A stretch of 64,000 bases of DNA from Flammeovirgaceae bacterium (GCA_016712035.1 JADJRT010000004.1:285543-349542); one strand, 5' to 3'. Counted from the stretch's first letter, positions 49,605 through 59,507 are shown. The notes: generated from the letters alone by a model not told the origin. Made by a program: numbers and translations.

Positions 49605-51404
49605 ATGCAATCATCACCACACACTTTTCATATCCCTGTAATGGGATTGGCCTATACCGTAGACTCACCTATTAAGGTAGCAAGATTTGGAATCGATTCC
49701 GTTATCTCTATTATTGAAGATCGTCTTATTGAGCTCATGCGAAAGCAATATTATGAATTCATAAAAGCAGAGTACATACCCATTACAACACACGAAATTG
49801 ACTATCGCGCCAAGCGAATAACCGATTACCTCAATCTGGTATCAAAAATTGTAAAGGATCAAGTGGAACATCTCAGATCAACCGCCTTTGAAGCGGGTAA
49901 TGAATTGACTCGTTACTTTGAAATGTTGCCAACAGAAAACCGACTGCGCAAGCTATACCTTCAAATGACATGCACACAAGATGAGCAGGAGAAGATTTCC
50001 CTTCAAGACTATTTGCGCAACCAAATCAGACCTGGGTCTATTGATGTGAACATCATGACCAAATTGGATGGAAATAGTGCCGGATCAAAAGCAGCTCCCG
50101 TAGAAGATGGTACCGATGCGCTCTCAGCCTTGCGCGGATATGCACTAAGCACACTTAACAATACATCCATTGTTTTTTCGGCCGGATTAAATCCACGGTT
50201 GTTCAATTATCTGGAAAAATTTTCAGCCTTCGATGCCACGGCTTGGGGCCAATTTGATAAAAAAGTAGTTATTAAAGTGAGCGATTACCGCTCTGCATTA
50301 ATCCAGGGAAAATATCTCGCTAAGAAAGGAATCTGGGTAAGTGAATTTCGAATTGAATCAGGATTAAATTGTGGTGGCCATGCCTTTGCTACCGATGGCT
50401 ATTTAATGGGCCCTATCCTTGAGGAATTCAAAATGAAGCGAGACGAGTTGAGTACCACACTTCATCAGTTGTACCACGCAGCTGTAATTGCGAAAGGCAA
50501 AGTTGCATTCGATCAGCCACATCCTATTGATATTACAGCACAAGGCGGAGTAGGCACAACAGAAGAAAATAATTTATTAAAGCAACATTACGGAATTAAT
50601 AGTGTGGGTTGGGGAACTCCCTTTTTGCTATGCCCCGAGGCAACTACGGTGGATGAAAACACGCTGCAGTTATTAAGTCGAGCCACTGATAATGATTTAA
50701 CATTAAGCAACAATTCCCCGTTAGGTACTCGCTTTCATTATTTAAAAGGAACTACGTCCGACAAGGAAAAGCAAAGGCGGATCGACTTAGGTAAACCAGG
50801 CAGCCCTTGTACCGAAAAGCATCTTGCCTTTAATACAGAATTTACAGTAGAACCTATTTGCACAGCTTCCCGAAAATATCAAAAACTTAAAACGGAAGAA
50901 TTAATATCAAAAAATTTACCAAAACAGGACTACATCAAACAGCTTAACGATATTCACGCCAAAGAATGTTTGTGTGTTGGTTTAAGTAATTCTGCAAGTC
51001 TTGTATACAATCAGCCATTCTTAAAAAAACTACCCAGTGTAACCATCTGTCCCGGGCCAAACATCGCTTACTTTTCAGAGATAACCACGCTGCAGCAAAT
51101 GACGGATCATATTTATGGGCGCATTAATTTGCTTGATCAAGTGGCTCGGCCCCATATGTTCATAAAAGAATTGCATCTGTATATAAATTATCTGGCAGAG
51201 CAATTAGAAAAGGTTGGAGAAGATGAAAAACATACCAAGTACTGTGTCTTGTTTAGTCAGAATTTGTTAGCGGGAATTGACTATTACAAAACACTCAACC
51301 GCGGTGAGGAAACAACTGATTTCATAAATGAACTGAATGATTGTGCCGATAAAGTAAGTTTTATGTTGGAAAGTAAATTGCCAATTCAAAAAGTTACTTT
51401 ATGA
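49605..51404 (+). CDS. conserved protein of unknown function, 599 aa, beside qNor
   Basis: An intact soluble protein with no signal peptide or spans. I do not recognise a named family. The start VMGLAYTVDSPIKVARFGI and the motifs IVFSAGLNPRLFNYL, GLNCGGHAFATDGYLMGPIL, QGGVGTTEENNLLK and YGINSVGWGTPFLLCPEAT suggest a TIM-barrel enzyme, perhaps flavin-binding like nitronate monooxygenase or glutamate synthase. A cysteine-rich C-terminal half (GSPCTEKH, PICTASRKYQ, ECLCVGL, ICPGPNI) could hold an iron-sulphur cluster or metal. It follows norB by 27 bases in the same direction, so it is probably co-transcribed and linked to NO metabolism. All functional statements are inference. Confidence 0.85.
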   Translation: MQSSPHTFHIPVMGLAYTVDSPIKVARFGIDSVISIIEDRLIELMRKQYYEFIKAEYIPITTHEIDYRAKRITDYLNLVSKIVKDQVEHLRSTAFEAGNELTRYFEMLPTENRLRKLYLQMTCTQDEQEKISLQDYLRNQIRPGSIDVNIMTKLDGNSAGSKAAPVEDGTDALSALRGYALSTLNNTSIVFSAGLNPRLFNYLEKFSAFDATAWGQFDKKVVIKVSDYRSALIQGKYLAKKGIWVSEFRIESGLNCGGHAFATDGYLMGPILEEFKMKRDELSTTLHQLYHAAVIAKGKVAFDQPHPIDITAQGGVGTTEENNLLKQHYGINSVGWGTPFLLCPEATTVDENTLQLLSRATDNDLTLSNNSPLGTRFHYLKGTTSDKEKQRRIDLGKPGSPCTEKHLAFNTEFTVEPICTASRKYQKLKTEELISKNLPKQDYIKQLNDIHAKECLCVGLSNSASLVYNQPFLKKLPSVTICPGPNIAYFSEITTLQQMTDHIYGRINLLDQVARPHMFIKELHLYINYLAEQLEKVGEDEKHTKYCVLFSQNLLAGIDYYKTLNRGEETTDFINELNDCADKVSFMLESKLPIQKVTL

Positions 51405-52595
51405 AATAGTTTGTGCTCTGGTTGATCTTAATGAAGGCACAATCATGCCTCCTACTCCAACAAGCATTACGAACGAAAACACTAAGAGTATCTGCGATGA
51501 TTGAAGCCCTATAAACGAGGGTATCCATCCAAGCAGTGTCCATTCTGTGCCAATAAAACCAAGGAGAAACGTCCAGACACTAAATTGAATGGAAGGATTG
51601 AGCCATCCCTTTTCAATGCTCCATGCAATAAGAAAAGTCGTTATTATACCCAACAGAACCAGATGTAGGTATGCCATTATATAATTTCGATTCAGGTATG
51701 CATGCTGCGCAAGCTCCGGATGAGCTGAAGCAGTTTGCAAGAGCAGTTTGAGGATGAAGGATAACATCGCCACCATTAATAAGTCTTTAATGGAAATTGA
51801 AAGCTTAACAAATATGGATTTCGGAATCTCTCTTAGCAATCTTAAAAAATAAAATAACGCTATCAGCTGAATGATAGCCCCAACTAAACCTATTCCATTG
51901 TAAACCAATCCTGGCTTCGCCCATAAGGTGGAAAGTAAGTAGGTTAGGAAACAACCGAAAAATAATAGGTGTCCAAACTTTTTAACTGTCGGTACATCAA
52001 CTGTTACGTTGTTGATTTTCAGAAAAGAAAAAAACAGACTGAGAACTCCGAAAGTAAACACCCCATTATATTGAAAATGTAAATAATAGTAAACAGAAAA
52101 ATAATACCACTTAGTCTGCGCCAAACCATTTGCCATTAACGGCCCCAGGGAGAAAGGTCCTACAGAGGCAATGAGAAAGAAAATCAAGGCCAACTTGGCA
52201 AACCAACGTGCTGGGTCAAAAGGATGACCACGCCCATCTTTGAAAAACCATATTATAAAGACAAAAACCGTCACCGAATGCAAAACAGAAAAAGTAATAG
52301 AATACAAGCCATAACCCTGTAAGGGAAAAGCTATCGTCATTCCAGCCAAAAGGAATTGAATGATCACATAGAGTGTAAGAAACTTCTTTTGTCTTGGCAC
52401 ATCAATGTGTTCATAAATAAAAGCAAGACTTAAGAAATTAAACACCCACCCCAAAAACATCAGGTGCGAATGTGCATGTAACCAATGTGGAAAATCGAGC
52501 CAGTCCATCGGACTTACAAAATGCCATCGCAACAAGAGACCAATGCAGGCAGCCAGAAAAAAATACAGAAAGGAAACCCTAGCGTACTTTTGCAT
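51399..52595 (-). CDS. haem-copper-oxidase-like membrane protein of the nos cluster
   Basis: A 398-residue protein with about twelve predicted spans. The motif FPHWLHAHSHLMFLGWVFNF resembles the haem b-ligand helix of NorB/CcoN proteins; YYLHFQYNGVFTFG and IMAYLHLVLLGIITTF resemble later ligand helices. The full set of copper-ligand histidines is not evident, so it may be a haem protein or an assembly factor and not an oxidase. It overlaps the upstream NnrS-like gene by 17 bases and ends convergent with the 599-residue gene (overlap six bases). It is the last gene of the nos operon. Confidence 0.65.
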   Translation of the reverse strand: MQKYARVSFLYFFLAACIGLLLRWHFVSPMDWLDFPHWLHAHSHLMFLGWVFNFLSLAFIYEHIDVPRQKKFLTLYVIIQFLLAGMTIAFPLQGYGLYSITFSVLHSVTVFVFIIWFFKDGRGHPFDPARWFAKLALIFFLIASVGPFSLGPLMANGLAQTKWYYFSVYYYLHFQYNGVFTFGVLSLFFSFLKINNVTVDVPTVKKFGHLLFFGCFLTYLLSTLWAKPGLVYNGIGLVGAIIQLIALFYFLRLLREIPKSIFVKLSISIKDLLMVAMLSFILKLLLQTASAHPELAQHAYLNRNYIMAYLHLVLLGIITTFLIAWSIEKGWLNPSIQFSVWTFLLGFIGTEWTLLGWIPSFIGLQSSQILLVFSFVMLVGVGGMIVPSLRSTRAQTIS

Positions 52596-53641
52596 GGTAT
52601 CGTGCCCGAAGTACCAGTATTATGATAGTAACAAAATAAAATAGAATCCCCACCGCGGTGATGATGCCACTCATCTTTCTCAGTTCAGCATGCATCATTG
52701 AATCCGATGCCAATCGCAACAGGAGCGACCCTTGCACCAGAAAAAAGCCATCCGTATAAAATGGGGTGATACGGCTTGGTAGTAAAGCCCAATACACCGG
52801 GCAAAATAATCGGGCCATGGGCAAAGATCATGGCGAATGTATAGCCGATAAAAAATACATGGATCAGGATATCATACGAATAAAGTGAGTCACCCAAAAA
52901 AATTAACAACACCCCATTACAAATTAACCAGCCATTAGCAATTAATAGTGCTATGGATGAGAATCGGGTTAATCCGGCTTTTCGGATTCCGATTCGAATC
53001 ACATCATGTCGCAACATCCAAAGAGCGATGCCTATTAACGCCACACCTGAAAAATATTTACCCGTACCGTGAAAAGGTATTATCAAACCCACCACAAACA
53101 AACCAAGCAAACTTAGTAAGAGGTATTTATCATTTTTGGAAACCGGCAAGAACCGCGATAACTCCAACCGTTCGGCTGTTATCGTAAATAAAATAAATCC
53201 CATCCACCAGGGGAAGGCAGCCGGATAAAATTGCTTATGAATAAGCATGGCATTGCCAACAATCAGAGATGCGGCACCTGTCACCATCAACATAAAAGAA
53301 TAGTCGCGTGGATGCAGGTAGAGATAATAAGATTGGATCAGTAACAAACCCACACTACCAGCTAAAAGAAAATATAGACCATACGAATAATAACCGGGCA
53401 GTACCATCATCAAACTAAGTGCACTTAGTACCGGCACGACTAAGGCCAGGTTCTTTTTAAGCGGGATTACTTTTTCCAAAGCGATCAGGGTTGTTAAAAA
53501 TCCGCCAACCATAATCGCCCCATGATGCACGGCAACGGGGGTTACAGGTAAATCCCAACCAATACGAATCAAACCCGCCCAGATGCCTGCTATCAAATTT
53601 ATAACAGCGGCCAGCACAAAGGGTATTCGATAAGTAACCAC
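52579..53641 (-). CDS. NnrS-like membrane protein, one frameshift
   Basis: A protein of about 352 residues with eleven to twelve spans. VAVHHGAIMVGGFLTTLIAL and HVFFIGYTFAMIFAHGPIIL match the histidine patterns of NnrS-like proteins, haem-copper membrane proteins connected with NO stress in denitrifiers. An indel at about 52740 moves the ending to another frame (MHAELRKMSGIITAVGILFY and so on). The gene is between nosY and the oxidase-like gene, in the nos operon. The name is given by pattern only. Confidence 0.65.
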
Positions 53642-53660
53642 GCGGATTAATTTTTAAAAA

Positions 53661-54428
53661 CTACAGATCCTTCTTACGGAAAATGCGCAATGACAATAGC
53701 AAGGGAACAGCGACCCATAAAGATAAAATGGTTGAGGAAAATAATACGCCCATGTTACTGCCAAAAAAATTCTTGTAAAAGGCGCCTGTGTAACCCATCA
53801 GTGCAGAAATATCAAGTTGTAACAACATGATAATTCGTGCAAGATCCACCGGATTAAAAGCGATAAGTGTTAAGGTTACTTTCTCTAAGGGATAGTCGCT
53901 GAAACTATAGATGGTCCAGAGAACAAGCCCATCATAAATCAAAGAGAAGTAAAACCAAAACAGGAGTGCAATGCCTATTGCTTTTGATTTATCGCGCGTA
54001 AGAACAGATGATAAAAAGGCAAGCGAAACAAAGACGAGTGTAAGAAATGTTCCGGTAACTAAAAGCGAAATTACATTTTGCCCGGCCCCAAAAATAACAA
54101 AGGGCACGCCCACACCGATTAAATAAGCGATACACAAGGAAGAGGCTACCGCCACATATTCGCTTAAAAAGATAACCTTTCGGTTAATCGGTTGTGCCAA
54201 CATCAATTCAATAAACTCATACGAACTAAAAAAATGAATGGTTGTAAAGACTACACTCACCAACGGAACAACCATCAACACGATGTTCATGAGGCTTAAC
54301 ACCACTTTTCCAAAATCGCTATCCAGCTGAAAAAGAGCAAATGTGCTTATCAAAAGGAACCCTGTATAAAAAAGGATAAACCGGGTTCTTAAAATATCAT
54401 TAAAAATATATCGGATTACGCGTGTCAT
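53661..54428 (-). CDS. nosY: NosY, ABC transporter permease for NosZ maturation
   Basis: The membrane component of the NosFY ABC transporter needed for CuZ assembly of nitrous oxide reductase; 255 residues and six spans. ABC-2 permease features are FFSSYEFIELMLAQPINRKV, which closely follows the NosY pattern SSYEFIELLLAQPI, and a C-terminal span before RIFRKKDL. Its start overlaps nosF by four bases. The frame is intact. Confidence 0.93.
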   Translation of the reverse strand: MTRVIRYIFNDILRTRFILFYTGFLLISTFALFQLDSDFGKVVLSLMNIVLMVVPLVSVVFTTIHFFSSYEFIELMLAQPINRKVIFLSEYVAVASSLCIAYLIGVGVPFVIFGAGQNVISLLVTGTFLTLVFVSLAFLSSVLTRDKSKAIGIALLFWFYFSLIYDGLVLWTIYSFSDYPLEKVTLTLIAFNPVDLARIIMLLQLDISALMGYTGAFYKNFFGSNMGVLFSSTILSLWVAVPLLLSLRIFRKKDL

Positions 54429-55158
54429 ACTTGTTCGGTTATAGAGGCCAGCAGTTCTTTTTGTTTGATCAGGGTTGTTACCGCTTTATTCAATTTTGTT
54501 TCGTTGGTTTCTTTCTTCAATGCCTCAATCGAATTGTTGTATTGAATCTTTCCTTCAAAGATGTAAACCATTTCGGTTGCCAATTCATCGAGATCGCTAA
54601 GGATGTGGGAGGTAATCATTAATAACTTACCCATGCGTCTTTCATGAAGAATCTTTTCTTTCAGAATCTCAACCGATATTGGATCGAGCCCTGCGGTTGG
54701 CTCATCTAAAATGAGCACCGGTGCATGAAACAAAAATGCCAGGGAAGCACTTACTTTCTGGCGCGTGCCTCCCGAAAGAGTGTGCATCCTTTTGTCATAC
54801 ATCTTATATAGTTTAAACGCATCGATCAACTCTTCATCTACCGGCTTTCCGTTCTGGCGGATATTCCGCATCATGTCTATTAACTCCCAATGCGCATGTT
54901 CTCCGGGTAGCGACCAATTTGGGGCATGTAACCAATGTCCTCCCGATATTTCCATTCATTGGCAATATCTTTTCCTTTGAAATGAATAGTGCCAGACGAG
55001 GGTCGCACCATACCAAGAATACTTTTAATAAGCGTTGTCTTACCCGAACCATTGGGCCCAACCATGGCATAACTTTTTGCCTTGGTTAAAGTCAGGCTAA
55101 CTTGATCGAGGGCTGTGAGCCGACCGAAATTCTTAGATAAGTTTTCAATTAAAATCAT
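54425..55158 (-). CDS. nosF: NosF, ABC transporter ATPase, one frameshift
   Basis: The ATPase partner of NosY, about 243 residues. Walker A is GPNGSGKTTLIKS, the signature is LSGGTRQKVSASLAFL, Walker B is LILDEPTAGLDP and the switch histidine is in TSHILSDLDE. An indel at about 54905 separates GYMPQIGRYPENM from WELIDMMRNIRQNG. The start ATG at 55158 overlaps the nosD stop. Role: supplies energy for maturation of the copper site, with NosD. Confidence 0.94.
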
Positions 55159-56382
55159 AAGGCTTCATAGCGGGTAAATTGTCAACTAGATTTACTGGGG
55201 TAATAACCGGAATTGCTTTTTCGGCACGATCGAGTAAGAATACAAGAAAGCTACGCCACAACAGTACCGCAGTGGGCATCCGCTCCACAATCATTCCATA
55301 CATACTAATAGGTCGGTATGGCACGTCCCCAATCTGATCACGATTGAGGTCATACCCCTCATAGCGATCCCAGTAATTGCTTTCAATCTTATTCAAGACA
55401 AGACTTCCATTGGTTACCAGATCAAAAGTATTTTGTTGAAAGTTATTTCGTTCAATCACATTGTCATCGCAACTGGCCTGCAGTTTAAAGGCATATCCGT
55501 TTCGAATAAATCTATTTTCAAGAACCTCATTCCGGCTGCTGCCTTCCATAACAATCCCAATAGAATTCTGATCAAATTCATTTCCAAAAATGTAAGAATC
55601 GCGAATATCTTTTAACAAAAGGCCATACGAGGCTGAACCCCAATTATGAATAAACCGATTGTTAATCATTTTAACACCCTTGGTGTACATAACGGCAACA
55701 CCCGAACCATTATTAATAAAGGTATTGTCTCGGTATTCATCGTTATGCGAAAACATAAAATGAAGACCATAGCGCTTATTTTCTTCGCTATAATTATTTG
55801 TAATAAGCGTGTTGGTAACAAACTCAAAATAAATTCCATCACGGTGGCCTTTAATTTTATTTTCATTAATCGTTATGTATTCACATTTCCATAAGTGTAT
55901 ACCATTGCCAATCTGATATTCATTTTCCGCGATTGACTCTAGTTCGTTATGTTCAATCCAGACATGTGATGAGTTTGCCAGATAAATTCCGAAAAAGGTA
56001 TTCTCAAATTTATTGTTAAGCACCTTCAAATTTTTGCAGTCTAATAGTTTGATAGCGGCTTTATCATCCATGCTACCGATACCCGTATCAACAAATCGAA
56101 AGCCTTGTATAACGGCACCTGTTGTATGAACCGTGAGTATTTCAACTTTATTCTCACCACTTAATGTGGGATAGCCCTCACCTATTAAAAAAATAGATTT
56201 TTCCAGAATTATATTTCCTTCCTTGTAGATGCCTGGAAGAACAAGAACCGTATCACCCGGTTCAGCCGTTGCAATGGCTTGCTTAATACTTTTTATTGAT
56301 TCGCTCGCGCCTACCTTTATCGTTATACTGTAAGCGGATAAAAATTTATCAATACAAAAATAAAAACTAAACTTCTCTTCAT
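55145..56382 (-). CDS. nosD: NosD, periplasmic copper-site maturation protein, one frameshift
   Basis: A periplasmic parallel beta-helix protein of about 412 residues. The signal peptide (MKRSLVFIFVLINFYPLTV) starts at ATG 56380-56382 and is separated by an indel near 56333 from the rest, IKVGASESIKSIKQAIATAE. The CASH/beta-helix repeats are rich in asparagine, such as NNKFENTFFGIYLANSSHVW and GNEFDQNSIGIVMEGSSRNE. NosD works with NosFY to deliver sulphide or copper for the CuZ cluster of NosZ. Confidence 0.93.
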
Positions 56383-56413
56383 TTTGTGTGGCTTCAAAAA
56401 GAGAGAAAGAAAT

Positions 56414-56845
56414 TTACTTAAACTGAGTCTGTACCTCTCCCCAGCTTAACCAGATACCCTTCCAATCTTTATTATATTTATCATAGGACATTTCATCTTC
56501 AAAAGCTGCTACTCCACTAGCCATTGGTGTACGGATATTAGCAGACTTGGCATACAACGCATGCCGGGCTTCGATGAATTGCCCAGGATTGTCATAATTA
56601 ATTACAAGTGTATACGCCAAATCATCGGACGATTCATATTTGCTATGATAAAAATTCAACATGCAATTCATATCATCAAACTTGTAAACTTTGCCTTTTT
56701 GCGTTACTAACTCAGCGCCAAACTTATTGTCCATCAGTGTCATTTTGCACGTGTAACATGCATCAACACCATATTGTAATGGTTCCGGCTTTACGCTACA
56801 GGCAACAAATACTAAACAGAACCCGATGATTAATAATTTGTTCAT
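56414..56845 (-). CDS. nosL: NosL copper chaperone lipoprotein
   Basis: A 143-residue lipoprotein with lipobox VFVAC. After the acylated cysteine comes DACYTCKMTLMDNKFGAELV, matching the NosL copper(I)-binding CxxCxM region, then VYKFDDMNCMLNFY. NosL gives copper to apo-NosZ in the periplasm. It overlaps the upstream membrane protein gene by four bases and lies 31 bases before nosD. The frame is intact. Confidence 0.92.
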   Translation of the reverse strand: MNKLLIIGFCLVFVACSVKPEPLQYGVDACYTCKMTLMDNKFGAELVTQKGKVYKFDDMNCMLNFYHSKYESSDDLAYTLVINYDNPGQFIEARHALYAKSANIRTPMASGVAAFEDEMSYDKYNKDWKGIWLSWGEVQTQFK

Positions 56846-57423
56846 GCAGCTTTTTTGTTGGTTTTAATTTCGAACACAAGCGTACCAATAATCATAACTG
56901 CAGCAACAACAAAAAGCCAGCCGCCAATGCCGGGGCCCGAAAAAGCTGTAAAATTTAATAATATCTTAGTTCCAATAAGGGGAGGCTGGTAAGTCATACC
57001 CGGAATATTAATAGCTGCTGTTGGGTCCAGGTTATGACCGTAATCGTAACCCCACAGATAAAAATCTACAAGCGCTGCAATGCCTGTACCTACAAGCAAC
57101 AGCGTGAACGACCACAACATAAATCGTTTATTGATGATGGCCGCGAGTAACCCGAAGCCAATCAAAAAGCCAACGATGTAAATCATATATTGAAACTCCG
57201 GAAACATCTCTACTTCAATGTGCTTCATACCAATATAATGGTTGAGCGCACTAATGATTTTAACATCTCCAGAAATTGTGTTTATCCAAATATCCATTTC
57301 CAAACCCTCGGGGTATTGCGGAGCCCACATTAAGATTTGCCAGAGCGGAACAAAGTATGCGCTGACCATAAGTAAACTCGCAACCGCAACTAGAATTCGG
57401 GAAATAGGTTTTAATGATTTCAT
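56842..57423 (-). CDS. membrane protein of the nos cluster, unknown function
   Basis: A 193-residue protein with five hydrophobic segments: ILVAVASLLMVSAYFVPLWQ, a periplasmic loop containing ALNHYIGMKHIEVEMFPEFQ, IYIVGFLIGFGLLAAII, FTLLLVGTGIAALVDFYLWG, and IGGWLFVVAAVMIIGTLVF. The histidine- and methionine-containing loop (HYIGMKHIEVEM) is a plausible copper site. Proteins of this kind sit between nosZ and nosL in several Bacteroidota clade II clusters, but no role has been assigned that I know of. A hairpin lies between it and nosZ. Confidence 0.75.
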   Translation of the reverse strand: MKSLKPISRILVAVASLLMVSAYFVPLWQILMWAPQYPEGLEMDIWINTISGDVKIISALNHYIGMKHIEVEMFPEFQYMIYIVGFLIGFGLLAAIINKRFMLWSFTLLLVGTGIAALVDFYLWGYDYGHNLDPTAAINIPGMTYQPPLIGTKILLNFTAFSGPGIGGWLFVVAAVMIIGTLVFEIKTNKKAA

Positions 57424-57452
57424 AATAAGTCCTCTTTTAATTTAGTCCCGCT

Positions 57453-57477
57453 CCGTCCCGATAATTTATCGGGACGG
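57453..57477 (-). repeat. 12-bp perfect hairpin after nosZ
   Basis: CCGTCCCGATAA at 57453-57464 and TTATCGGGACGG at 57466-57477 form a perfect GC-rich palindrome with a one-base centre (11-bp stem with three-base loop in RNA). It lies between nosZ and the next gene of the operon. There is no U-tract, so mRNA 3'-end protection or differential expression of nosZ is more likely than termination. Confidence 0.7.
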
Positions 57478-57515
57478 CTACGGAACATTCAACCTGTAAA
57501 CTATGAAAACGTGAT

Positions 57516-59507
57516 CTAATGGCCAGCGCCACTTGCTTCGCCTTCGATCACACCGGTTGAAAACTTCAATGGCGTATTGCTACCCGCAGCGGATACGCGC
57601 AGATAACCAGACATTTCCTGATGTAGTGCTGAACAAAAATCTGTGCAATAGAATGGCACAATGCCTGGTACCAGCGGCTTATACTTCAGAGTTTGCGTTT
57701 CCCCTGGCATAATCAGAATCTCAGCATTAAGGGCTCCACGAATAGCAAAACCGTGTGGTACATCCCAATCCTGTTCAAGATTCGTAACGTGGAAATAAAC
57801 TTCATCACCAACTTTTACACCTTCAATGTTGTCTGGCGTTAAGTGCGAACGAATAGCTGTCATATACACGTGAATCTCATTGCCTTTGCGTTCTACGCGT
57901 GCCTGGCCTTCGCCTTTCGCTGCATATGGATTTTCATTCTCTTCTATTTTATAAATTTTCGTAGAATTTGGAGTAATCATACTGGCAGGAATTGACTCTG
58001 CGTAGTGTGGCTCACCTACCGTAGGGAAATCGAGCAGCAACTTCATTTTATCACCAGAAATATCATACAACTGAGCGGATTGTGTTAATTCCGGACCGGT
58101 AGGTAGATATCTGTCTTTCGTAATTTTATTGTACGCAATAACATACTTACCGTGAGGCTTAGAAGTAGGACCTCCAGGAACACTTAAGTGACCAATTGAA
58201 TAATAAGTAGGTACCCGGTCAAGCACTTCCAATGTTTTAACATTCCACTTCACGATTTCAGAAGAAACGAAGAATGAAGTATAAGCATTTCCTTTTTCGT
58301 CAAATTCGGTATGCAATGGGCCCAGGCCTGGCTTCTTCACTTCACCATGCAATGCTGATTCATATTTAATTACTGGAATACCGTTGAAGTCTCCTTCATA
58401 ATCTTTAGCAGCAATAGCTGCTTGTAGTTTCGTGAAAGAGAATACAGGCATCATAGCTGCCAACTTACCACTTCCTACAATGTATTCACCGGTTGGATCA
58501 ACATCGCAACCGTGTGGCGACTTAGGACAAGGAATAAAATAAACGATGTCCGGGAACTCCATCACATCCAATACAGTCACTTCATTCTCCATCGTGGTTG
58601 TGGCCGAATGTGTTTTATCATCATAAATATTGTGTGCATACTTCACTTTTTCAACTTTTCCTTTTCCTTGCGCCAGGTATTCTTCAGCCTTCTTCCAATT
58701 AACGGCCATGATAAAGTCCTTATCATTTTGTGAAGCATTCACTTCCAATAATGTGTACGCTTGTTCTGTATTATAGCAAGAGAAGAAGAACCAACCATGC
58801 GAGGCACCCTTGCCAGCACGGCTCAAATCAAAATTGAAACCAGGGGTACGCAATTGAAACGCAATGTTCATACGACCACTTTCTGGATTCACTTTAATAA
58901 AGCTGATAGAGCCTTTGAAGTTTTCTTTGTATGAACTAATAGGCACATCTTTGCCACCCATGGGTACGCTGAAGCGGGTACCGGCTACAAGGTATTCTGT
59001 ATTCTCAGTAATGAATGGGGAAGAGTGGTTACCACCACTGTTAGGTATCTCAAGAATCTCTTCAGTTCTGAATGACTTAAAGCTAACTCTTGCCACGCGT
59101 GGGGTGTTGTTTGCATTGGCAAACATCCAACGACCATCATGTTCGCCTTTTGTTGTTGACAAGGCAATGTGGTGCAAATCATCCCAAGGCACATTACCAT
59201 GTGATGTATTCAACATCGGTTTAGTTTCTTCGCTATAACCATAACCACTTTCTGGGAATACAGAAAATACGGGAAGGATCTTAAACAATCTTCCGGAAGG
59301 AATTCCGTAAACACCAATCTGGCCATTAAATCCACCCGACACAATGTTGTAAAATTCATCATACTGCCCCGGAGCCACATATACTTTTGAGGCTGCGTCT
59401 CCCATGGTTACCGTAGTTGGCGCTTTTGGTTTACAGCCCTGCCATACAACCAGGCCAGCTAAAATTACGAGTACCGAAAGGCCCCGATATACTATATTCG
59501 TTTTCAT
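57516..59507 (-). CDS. nosZ: nitrous oxide reductase, clade II
   Basis: NosZ reduces N2O to N2 in the periplasm. The 663-residue protein is intact. The N-terminus is a Sec/lipoprotein signal with the cysteine of VVWQGC at residue 25 and no twin arginine, the mark of clade II enzymes. The beta-propeller carries CuZ histidines, for example DDLHH (residues 112-113), GGNHSSP, SPHGCDV, GPLHTEF, KPHGKY and GEPHYAE. The C-terminal cupredoxin has the CuA site CTDFCSALHQEM (Cys621, Cys625, His629, Met632). The genes around it supply electrons, copper and maturation functions. It follows a fasciclin gene by 20 bases. Confidence 0.98.
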   Translation of the reverse strand: MKTNIVYRGLSVLVILAGLVVWQGCKPKAPTTVTMGDAASKVYVAPGQYDEFYNIVSGGFNGQIGVYGIPSGRLFKILPVFSVFPESGYGYSEETKPMLNTSHGNVPWDDLHHIALSTTKGEHDGRWMFANANNTPRVARVSFKSFRTEEILEIPNSGGNHSSPFITENTEYLVAGTRFSVPMGGKDVPISSYKENFKGSISFIKVNPESGRMNIAFQLRTPGFNFDLSRAGKGASHGWFFFSCYNTEQAYTLLEVNASQNDKDFIMAVNWKKAEEYLAQGKGKVEKVKYAHNIYDDKTHSATTTMENEVTVLDVMEFPDIVYFIPCPKSPHGCDVDPTGEYIVGSGKLAAMMPVFSFTKLQAAIAAKDYEGDFNGIPVIKYESALHGEVKKPGLGPLHTEFDEKGNAYTSFFVSSEIVKWNVKTLEVLDRVPTYYSIGHLSVPGGPTSKPHGKYVIAYNKITKDRYLPTGPELTQSAQLYDISGDKMKLLLDFPTVGEPHYAESIPASMITPNSTKIYKIEENENPYAAKGEGQARVERKGNEIHVYMTAIRSHLTPDNIEGVKVGDEVYFHVTNLEQDWDVPHGFAIRGALNAEILIMPGETQTLKYKPLVPGIVPFYCTDFCSALHQEMSGYLRVSAAGSNTPLKFSTGVIEGEASGAGH

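Noticed and set aside
58864..59238. 124-residue frame antisense to nosZ
   Set aside because: It lies wholly within the well-conserved nosZ coding region and has no recognisable protein features.
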